From NCBI GenBank assembly GCA_934217675.1, contig CAKQCV010000049.1:1-20184 (forward strand): DNA of 20,184 nt. Direction: 5' to 3'. Shown here piece by piece: positions 14,899 to 20,184 of the stretch (within the stretch, counting starts at the first letter, position 1; every line of letters begins with the position of its first letter). The notes under the pieces are model-generated. The model did no database searches, was not told where the DNA came from, and worked only from the letters and a program-made list of their open reading frames with translations. The position numbers and the translations under genes were made by a program. This stretch comes from an uncultured Prevotella sp. (GTDB lineage Bacteria > Bacteroidota > Bacteroidia > Bacteroidales > Bacteroidaceae).

Positions 14899-15822
14899 AT
14901 GCGAAAGAGATTACAGAATAGGGTAGCTGAAAGCAGATTTGCTTTTCCTGTCACCATGCTGTATGCTTTGGCTGTATGGATGGCCGCAGGAGCAATATCA
15001 AGAGAACTGTATTTGCAGTTTTTTCTCTTTGCTGTGTCTACATTGATGATGGTTACACTCAACAACAGTAATGCGTTGATAAGAATATATAGCCGTATGG
15101 TGTCATGTTCATTTGTTATAATGACTTGTGCCGCTACATTTATGTTTTCTTCGACGGAAAGTGCTGTTGTGCAGACGTGTTTTATTTCATTTTACTTATT
15201 GTTGTTTAGAATATATCAAGATAAGCGTGCACCAGGCATTGCTTTCTATTCTTTTCTGTGTCTTGGAATTGCAAGTCTGTATTTTGTACAGATTCTCTAT
15301 TTTATGCCATTCTTGTGGATATTGATGAGGGCTAATCTTATGGCATTAAGTCATAAAATGTTTATAGCATCGATATTGGGAATAATTGCACCTTATTGGT
15401 TTGCTGCAGGATACTTCTTCTATATTGGACAACCGGAATGGATACTGGAACATTTTGCACTACTTGGAGAATTTTCGCCACTTTTCTGTATAGATGTGAT
15501 TGATACACACAGAATTTGTATATTCGCAATAGTATTTCTGATGGCAATTGTTGGAATTGTTCATTATTTGCGTAATAGTTATCTAGATAAAATTAGAACG
15601 AGAATGCTTTTTGAGGTATTTGTTACGATTGACTTACTTGCGTTTGTCTTTATAGTCTTGCAACCTCAGCATTTTGATGTACTATTGCCTGTGATAATAG
15701 TTAATACAAGCTGTTTGTATGCACATTTTATTTCTCTTACAAAGACACGTTTTACAAATGTTACATTTGTAATAATAAGCTTGATGGTTTTTGCCTTGAC
15801 TGTTTTTAATCTTCTCTATTGA
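14899..15822 (+). CDS. Polytopic membrane protein of unknown function
   Basis: A 307-residue integral membrane protein with a basic N terminus (MRKRLQNRV) and roughly eight to ten hydrophobic segments spread over the whole length. A polar loop TLNNSNALIRIYSR (52-65) follows the first two segments, and a basic loop RNSYLDKIRTRM lies around 227-238. I do not recognise a catalytic motif. The N-terminal pattern recalls the uncharacterised DUF6427-type membrane proteins of Bacteroidetes, a low-confidence resemblance. It starts 6 bases after purD and is followed after 20 bases by the yqaA-type gene, so it is almost certainly in the purD operon. Confidence 0.8.
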   Translation: MRKRLQNRVAESRFAFPVTMLYALAVWMAAGAISRELYLQFFLFAVSTLMMVTLNNSNALIRIYSRMVSCSFVIMTCAATFMFSSTESAVVQTCFISFYLLLFRIYQDKRAPGIAFYSFLCLGIASLYFVQILYFMPFLWILMRANLMALSHKMFIASILGIIAPYWFAAGYFFYIGQPEWILEHFALLGEFSPLFCIDVIDTHRICIFAIVFLMAIVGIVHYLRNSYLDKIRTRMLFEVFVTIDLLAFVFIVLQPQHFDVLLPVIIVNTSCLYAHFISLTKTRFTNVTFVIISLMVFALTVFNLLY

Positions 15823-15842
15823 AAAATAAATAAGAAAATAAT

Positions 15843-16286
15843 ATGACAGATTTTCTCGTACAGTTTGGATATTTGGGAATGTTTCTTTCCGCATTGCTTG
15901 CAGGTAGCGTGCTGCCTTTTAACAGCGAGGTTGTTATTGCTGCTTTGAAGGCTGCAGGACTTGATTCATGGTGGTTATTGCTTTTTGGAACAGCAGGTAA
16001 TGTGGCTGGCGGATTGTTTAACTATTGGATTGGAACATTTGGCAGAATGGATTGGATAGAGAAGTATCTGCATATAAAGCAGAAAAATATGGAACGTGCA
16101 CAGCGCTTTATGGCAGGAAGGGGAGCCTGGATGGCTTTCTTTGCCTTTTTGCCGGTAATAGGCAGTGCAATAACTGTTTTGCTTGGACTTATGCGTGCCA
16201 ACTTGCCGATAACGGTTACCAGTATGACTATAGGCAAGGCTATTAGGTATGCGCTGATAGTTTTTGGTATGCAGTTGTTTATGTAA
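15843..16286 (+). CDS. YqaA/DedA family (VTT domain) membrane protein
   Basis: A 147-residue small member of the DedA/SNARE-associated superfamily. Visible signatures are GSVLPFNSEVVIAALKAAG (21-39), GNVAGGLFNYWIG (52-64) and FLPVIGSAITVLLGLMRAN (102-120). They form the re-entrant loop and membrane helices shared by DedA proteins, some of which are implicated in undecaprenyl-phosphate or phospholipid flipping. Function in the short YqaA subgroup is not established. It lies between the unknown membrane protein and a nucleotidyltransferase gene (51-base gap without a recognisable promoter). Confidence 0.88.
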   Translation: MTDFLVQFGYLGMFLSALLAGSVLPFNSEVVIAALKAAGLDSWWLLLFGTAGNVAGGLFNYWIGTFGRMDWIEKYLHIKQKNMERAQRFMAGRGAWMAFFAFLPVIGSAITVLLGLMRANLPITVTSMTIGKAIRYALIVFGMQLFM

Positions 16287-16337
16287 TTATTTGGAAATAA
16301 TATATTTTCTAACTTATTAATAAAACTATAAAAAATT

Positions 16338-17252
16338 ATGAAACCTACATTGATTTTACTTGCTGCTGGAATGGGAAGCAGGTATGGCGGTCTAAAACAG
16401 CTTGATGGATTAGGTCCTAATGGTGAAACTATTATGGATTATTCTATTTATGATGCTATACAAGCTGGTTTTGGAAAAATTGTATTTATTATCAGAAAGG
16501 ATTTTGAAAACGATTTCCGTGAGAAAATCATAAAGAAATATGAGGGACATATTCCTTTGGAACTTTGCTTTCAAAGCCTTGATGCACTACCTGAAGGTTT
16601 TAAGTGTCCTGAGGGTAGAGTTAAACCATGGGGAACAAATCATGCCGTAATGATGGCAAGAAATGTTGTGCATGAGCCGTTTTGTGTTATCAATTGCGAT
16701 GATTTCTATAATCGTGATTGCTTTATGGTTATCGGGAAATTTTTGAGCGAATTGCCAGAAGGTAGCAAGAACAAATATGCTATGGTGGGATTCCGCGTTG
16801 GAAATACTCTTTCCGAGAATGGTACAGTGGCTCGTGGAATTTGTTCTAAGGATGATAATGAAAACCTTACTACAGTTGTTGAGCGTACTGAGATTATGCG
16901 TATTGATGGCAAAGTATCTTATAAAGACGAAAATGGAAATTGGGTTGCTGTTGATGACAATACTCCTGTTTCAATGAATGTTTGGGGATTTACTCCTGAT
17001 TATTTTGATTATAGTGATGAGTATTTCAAATATTTCCTTTCGCAACCTGAGAACATTGCAAATCCAAAGGCTGAGTTCTTTATTCCGTTGATGGTTAACA
17101 AGCTTATAAATGAAAGAACAGCAACTGTTAAAGTCCTTGATACAACAAGTAAATGGTTTGGTGTAACTTATGCTGCAGATAGACAAGGTACAGTAGATCG
17201 TATTCAGAAACTTGTTGACGAGGGCATATATCCAAATCAACTGTTCAAATAA
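16338..17252 (+). CDS. Sugar-nucleotidyltransferase-like enzyme
   Basis: A 304-residue protein of the NTP-transferase fold. The nucleotide-binding signature LAAGMGSRYGGLKQL (8-22) is complete, a substrate-side motif KPWGTNHAV (96-104) follows, and NCDDFY (119-124) supplies the metal-binding Asp pair after the central strand. These features predict transfer of a nucleotidyl group from NTP to a sugar phosphate or similar substrate. The protein lacks the C-terminal beta-helix of GlmU/GlgC, and I cannot name the substrate. Homologues appear widely in Bacteroidetes under generic names. It is followed by the DHH phosphoesterase after only 7 bases. Confidence 0.85.
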   Translation: MKPTLILLAAGMGSRYGGLKQLDGLGPNGETIMDYSIYDAIQAGFGKIVFIIRKDFENDFREKIIKKYEGHIPLELCFQSLDALPEGFKCPEGRVKPWGTNHAVMMARNVVHEPFCVINCDDFYNRDCFMVIGKFLSELPEGSKNKYAMVGFRVGNTLSENGTVARGICSKDDNENLTTVVERTEIMRIDGKVSYKDENGNWVAVDDNTPVSMNVWGFTPDYFDYSDEYFKYFLSQPENIANPKAEFFIPLMVNKLINERTATVKVLDTTSKWFGVTYAADRQGTVDRIQKLVDEGIYPNQLFK

Positions 17253-17259
17253 TATAAGT

Positions 17260-18288
17260 ATGAACATAAACTTACTTACAGAGGTTGAGGCTTTGTGCCT
17301 CAACTCTCTGATTGATGAAGCTAAACATATAGTTATCTTTTCGCATCGAAGCCCTGATGGTGATGCTATAGGCTCTTCGTTAGGAATGGCATCATATTTA
17401 AAAAGTAGGGGAAAGGAAGATGTTAATATAGTTGTACCTGACATGTTTCCTAATTTTTTGCAGTGGATGCCAGGGGCTGAAGGTATTTTGAGGTATGACA
17501 AGAAAAAAGAAGTAGTAGAGAAAGTTGTTAGTGAAGCGGATTTAATGTTTTGCTTAGACTTTAATGATGCCAGTCGTACAGCCGAAGTTGAGCCTCTGAT
17601 AACATCTTCTGATGCACGGAAAGTTCTTGTTGATCATCATTTAAATCCTGCTGTAAATGCTGATTTACAGATTTCTCATCCTGAGGCATGCAGTACATGT
17701 GAACTTGTTTTTAGGCTGGTATGGCAACTTGGAGGTTTTGATTATGTGAATAAAGATTTTGCTGTGCCTGTTTATTGTGGAATGATGACTGATACTGGAG
17801 GTTTTACCTATAATTCTACTCGTCCAGAAATATTTTTCATTATAAGTCAATTGTTGACAAAAGGTATCAATAAAGACAAAATATATCGTAACGTTTTTAA
17901 TAATTACAGTGTGTGGCGTCTTCGTTTGATGGGATATGTTATGTATGCAAAATTAAATGTTCTTGCAGAGTGGCATGCAGCATATTTCACGTTGACTAAA
18001 CAGGATTTGAAGCATTTTCATTTTATGAAAGGGGATGCTGAGGGACTTGTAAACATGCCTTTGCAAATAAAAGGCATAAAATTAAGCATATCTCTAAGGG
18101 AAGACACGGAAAAGCCAAATACAATTTGGATTAGTCTAAGATCGGTTGATGATTTTCCTTGTAATAAATTAGCTGAACAGTATTTTAATGGAGGTGGTCA
18201 TCTAAATGCTTCTGGGGGGCATTTAAATTGCTCTATAGAAGAAGCGGAGAATATTGTTAATAAAGCAATAAGGGAATTTAATTGGTAG
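17260..18288 (+). CDS. nrnA: DHH family phosphoesterase, NrnA-like (oligoribonuclease/pAp phosphatase)
   Basis: A 342-residue DHH/DHHA1 phosphoesterase expected to degrade short oligoribonucleotides and dephosphorylate 3'-phosphoadenosine 5'-phosphate. Motif I is SHRSPDGDAIGSSLG (28-42), motif II LDFND (99-103), motif III VDHH (124-127) and motif IV MMTDTGG (175-181). The DHHA1 substrate-binding motif GGGHLNASGG (311-320) is present. The frame is open 16 codons upstream from an ATG at 17212, but that would overlap the previous gene by 41 bases; ATG 17260 gives a 7-base gap. Last gene of the purD run, ending before a weak terminator-like hairpin. The exact substrate preference is inferred from the family. 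Confidence 0.9.
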   Translation: MNINLLTEVEALCLNSLIDEAKHIVIFSHRSPDGDAIGSSLGMASYLKSRGKEDVNIVVPDMFPNFLQWMPGAEGILRYDKKKEVVEKVVSEADLMFCLDFNDASRTAEVEPLITSSDARKVLVDHHLNPAVNADLQISHPEACSTCELVFRLVWQLGGFDYVNKDFAVPVYCGMMTDTGGFTYNSTRPEIFFIISQLLTKGINKDKIYRNVFNNYSVWRLRLMGYVMYAKLNVLAEWHAAYFTLTKQDLKHFHFMKGDAEGLVNMPLQIKGIKLSISLREDTEKPNTIWISLRSVDDFPCNKLAEQYFNGGGHLNASGGHLNCSIEEAENIVNKAIREFNW

Positions 18289-18295
18289 AGAATAT

Positions 18296-18314
18296 AGTAT
18301 TAAAATACTTTTTT
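18296..18314 (+). terminator. Weak AT-rich terminator candidate after nrnA
   Basis: AGTATT (18296-18301) and AATACT (18304-18309) form a short dyad followed by six T. The stem is AT-rich and the loop tight, so efficiency is doubtful. Confidence 0.4.
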
Positions 18315-18316
18315 CG

Positions 18317-18379
18317 CGTTAAAGTAACGTAATATACTTGTAAGTATACCCCCTTTTTGCTTGAATCTTATTATTTTTG
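18317..18379 (+). promoter_or_regulatory. Regulated-looking promoter of the DUF4827 gene with two dyads
   Basis: TATTTTTG at 18372-18379 fits the -7 consensus, but no TTTG lies 19-21 bases upstream. The space holds two adjacent dyads: CGTTA-AAG-TAACG (18317-18329) and the perfect 16-base palindrome TATACTT-GT-AAGTATA (18333-18348), the second at about -54 to -39. The lack of a -33 together with these dyads suggests an activator-dependent promoter. Confidence 0.45.
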
Positions 18380-18429
18380 CAGAAATATAATATATGGATT
18401 TGCAAATATTTATTTATCAAAAAATACGG

Positions 18430-19071
18430 ATGAGAAAAATTACATTATTGCTCTTGACTTTTTTTGCTGCAGTCTTTGCCATTACAAGTTGCAGTGACTC
18501 GGAAACATACGCTGATCAAAAGAAACGTGAACGTTCCGCAATAAACCGTTATATTTCTGAACACAATATAAAAGTTTTGTCGGAAGCAGAATTTAAGGAA
18601 AATGGGTGTAAGACAGATACAGCCAAGCATGAATTTGTTTATCTTGATAATTCAAACGTGTATATGCAGATTATACGCGATGGATGTGGAAGCAAGATTG
18701 AAAAAGGACAAACGGCAACAGTGCTTTGCCGCTACCAGGAATATAATCTTTTGACAGACTCTCTTCAGTCTACCAATATGGTAGGGTATTATATATCTGT
18801 GGTTGATAAGATGAATGTGACCAATTCTAGTGGCACTTTCACTGCTACTTTTGTTGCAGGTGAGAGTCTTATGTACTCGCTTTATCAGAGTACTTCTGTT
18901 CCATCAGGTTGGTTAGTACCTTTCACGTATATAAAAATAGGTAGACCGTCTAATGAGAATGAAGAAATTGCTCGTGTGAAGCTTATTGTACCTCATACTC
19001 AAGGGCATCAATATCAGACTTCGGGTGTATATCCATGCCTGTATGATATAACTTATGAAAGAGGAAAATAA
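18430..19071 (+). CDS. DUF4827 family lipoprotein with FKBP-like domain
   Basis: A 213-residue lipoprotein. Signal peptide and lipobox AITSC place the lipidated Cys at residue 21. After a charged helix (YADQKKRERSAINRYISEH) comes a domain whose strand pattern resembles FK506-binding proteins: GQTATVLCRYQEYNLLTDS, then FVAGESLMYSLYQSTSVPSGW, and a closing ARVKLIVPHTQGHQYQTSG segment before PCLYDITYERGK. The usual FKBP active-site aromatic set is not obviously complete, so prolyl isomerase activity is uncertain. I assign it to DUF4827 from its features and its place before glmM, as commonly seen in Bacteroidales. The frame extends upstream to 18394, but the ATG at 18430 gives a proper signal peptide. 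Likely an inner-leaflet outer-membrane lipoprotein. Confidence 0.82.
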   Translation: MRKITLLLLTFFAAVFAITSCSDSETYADQKKRERSAINRYISEHNIKVLSEAEFKENGCKTDTAKHEFVYLDNSNVYMQIIRDGCGSKIEKGQTATVLCRYQEYNLLTDSLQSTNMVGYYISVVDKMNVTNSSGTFTATFVAGESLMYSLYQSTSVPSGWLVPFTYIKIGRPSNENEEIARVKLIVPHTQGHQYQTSGVYPCLYDITYERGK

Positions 19072-19077
19072 TATAAG

Positions 19078-19101
19078 AGGCAGGCATCGGCTTGCCTTTT
19101 T
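19078..19101 (+). terminator. Rho-independent terminator between the DUF4827 gene and glmM
   Basis: AGGCAGGC (19078-19085) pairs with GCTTGCCT (19090-19097), eight pairs with one G-U, around the loop ATCG, followed by a T run to 19101. It is seven bases after the stop codon. Confidence 0.85.
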
Positions 19102-19142
19102 GTGAATTCTATAATAACATAAAAGCATTAAAAAGTTTTTTT

Positions 19143-20184
19143 ATGACACTTATAAAATCAATATCGGGAATCAGAGGAACTATTGGCGGTAATACCGGTG
19201 ATACGTTAAATCCACTTGACATAGTTAAATTTGTTACGGCATATGCTACTTTTATCCGAAAAAACGATAAGTCAGATAGTAATACAATTGTTGTTGGTAG
19301 AGATGCACGCATTTCTGGTGAGATGGTAAGAAGTGTTGTTTGCGGAACTCTTATCGGTATGGGATATGATGTGTTGGATATCGGTATGGCCACAACACCA
19401 ACAACAGAGCTTGCTGTTATAATGTCGAAGTCTGCAGGTGGTATTATAATTACGGCAAGTCATAATCCTCGTCAATGGAATGCTTTGAAACTTCTTAACA
19501 ATTGTGGCGAGTTTCTAACAAAAGAAGATGGTAACGAAGTGCTTGACATCGCTGAGAAAGAGAATTTTTTATATGCTGATGTTGACCATCTTGGTCATTA
19601 TCATAAAGATGATTCATATAATGAAAAGCATGTTGATTCTGTGTTGAATCTATCGCTTGTTGACGTTGAGGCTATAAAAGCAGCTCATTTTAAAGTTTGT
19701 GTGGATGCAATAAATTCTGTCGGTGGTGTAATTTTGCCACAGCTTTTAGATAAACTTGGGGTTGAATACAAAGTTCTAAATGGAATTCCTGACGGAAATT
19801 TTGAACATAATCCTGAACCTCTTGAAAAAAATCTAGGTGGGATTATGAATGAACTTTCTACAGGTAAATATAATTTGGGCATTGTAGTTGATCCTGATGT
19901 TGATAGACTTGCTTTTATTTGTGAAGATGGAAAGATGTTTGGCGAGGAATACACGCTGGTTTCTGTTGCCGACTATATCCTTTCTAACACTCCCGGTGGC
20001 GGAAACACCGTTTCTAACCTGAGCAGCACTCGGGCGCTTCGTGATGTTACGGAGCTGTATGGCGGCACTTATACTGCGGCTGCCGTGGGCGAAGTGAATG
20101 TTACTACCAAGATGAAGGAGGTTGGAGCCGTTATCGGCGGCGAAGGCAATGGCGGAGTTATCTATCCGGAGAGTCATTACGGGC
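19143..20184 (+). CDS. glmM: Phosphoglucosamine mutase, 3' end cut by the window
   Basis: The first 347 residues of a phosphohexomutase, interconverting glucosamine-6-P and glucosamine-1-P for UDP-GlcNAc synthesis (peptidoglycan, LPS). The frame is open at the window edge; about 110 residues are missing by comparison with family length. SISGIRGTIGG (6-16) opens domain 1, TASHNPRQWN (104-113) holds the phosphoserine Ser106, DPDVDR (250-255) is the Mg site and GEGNGGV (333-339) the sugar-binding loop. Bacteroidales annotate this form as GlmM, though phosphomannomutase/phosphoglucomutase activity is not excluded. From about 19940 the base composition changes abruptly (about 32% to 55% GC) with no break in frame, so this part may derive from another strain or be an assembly artefact. 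Confidence 0.9.
   Translation, partial: MTLIKSISGIRGTIGGNTGDTLNPLDIVKFVTAYATFIRKNDKSDSNTIVVGRDARISGEMVRSVVCGTLIGMGYDVLDIGMATTPTTELAVIMSKSAGGIIITASHNPRQWNALKLLNNCGEFLTKEDGNEVLDIAEKENFLYADVDHLGHYHKDDSYNEKHVDSVLNLSLVDVEAIKAAHFKVCVDAINSVGGVILPQLLDKLGVEYKVLNGIPDGNFEHNPEPLEKNLGGIMNELSTGKYNLGIVVDPDVDRLAFICEDGKMFGEEYTLVSVADYILSNTPGGGNTVSNLSSTRALRDVTELYGGTYTAAAVGEVNVTTKMKEVGAVIGGEGNGGVIYPESHYG
19940..20184. other. High-GC in-frame segment of foreign or chimeric origin
   Basis: Hand counts give 32% GC for 19801-19860, 32% for 19861-19920, 47% for 19921-19980 and 55% (113 of 204) for 19981-20184. Third codon positions turn mostly G or C (GGC, AAC, ACC, CTG, AGC, GCC, ATC) where the preceding codons favour A/T. 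The protein stays a plausible GlmM throughout. The shift falls just after the conserved DPDVDR Mg-binding codons. Confidence 0.75.

Noticed and set aside
14427..15065. Minus-strand ORF of 212 codons overlapping purD and the next gene
   Set aside because: It shadows two real genes, has no family features, and is low-complexity Ser/Leu-rich translation.
1..20184. Search for defence islands, toxin-antitoxin pairs, prophage or integrative element genes
   Set aside because: All confidently called genes belong to housekeeping or envelope families in Bacteroidales-like order; none shows hallmark domains of such systems.

Overview
The window looks like the chromosome of a gut- or rumen-type Bacteroidales bacterium, most likely Prevotellaceae (Prevotella/Segatella). 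The DNA is AT-rich. Start codons are preceded by A/T-rich leaders rather than Shine-Dalgarno sequences. Promoters fit the Bacteroidetes consensus TTTG-N19/20-TAnnTTTG. The gene families (LemA-HtpX, TamB-TamL, FKBP-like DUF4827 lipoprotein, Bacteroidales-type GlmM) and their order point the same way.

Layout. The window opens inside the 3' end of a 5S rRNA and its terminator (1-119). A promoter, a long leader and a small exported lytic transglycosylase follow. Next comes a short tandem intergenic repeat carrying a promoter, then an exported pectin methylesterase with a C-terminal beta domain. lemA and an htpX-like M48 protease form a two-gene operon ending in a strong terminator. tamB and tamL (outer-membrane TAM machinery) overlap and are read together. 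On the minus strand lie a TetR regulator, fabG and an RluA-type pseudouridine synthase, the last separated from fabG by a very strong intrinsic terminator that abuts its start codon. Divergent from tetR is a five-gene run: purD, a polytopic membrane protein of unknown function, a YqaA/DedA-type membrane protein, a sugar-nucleotidyltransferase-like enzyme and an NrnA-like DHH phosphoesterase. A FKBP-like lipoprotein (DUF4827) and a truncated glmM close the window.

How the genes fit together. Most are housekeeping: envelope biogenesis (TamB/TamL, GlmM for UDP-GlcNAc, FabG for fatty acids, transglycosylase for peptidoglycan), purine synthesis (PurD) and RNA or nucleotide turnover (RluA-type, NrnA). 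The pectinesterase is the only clear carbohydrate-degradation gene and has no SusC/SusD partners here.

I see no phage, transposase, CRISPR array, toxin-antitoxin or obvious defence system. The most anomalous signal is at the right end: the last ~240 bases of glmM jump from about 32% to about 55% GC while staying in frame, so they are either recombinant DNA or an assembly chimera. Other points worth a look are the terminator-blocked rluA-type gene, a palindromic candidate operator at the tetR promoter, the promoter-bearing tandem repeat upstream of the pectinesterase, and paired dyads in front of the DUF4827 gene.
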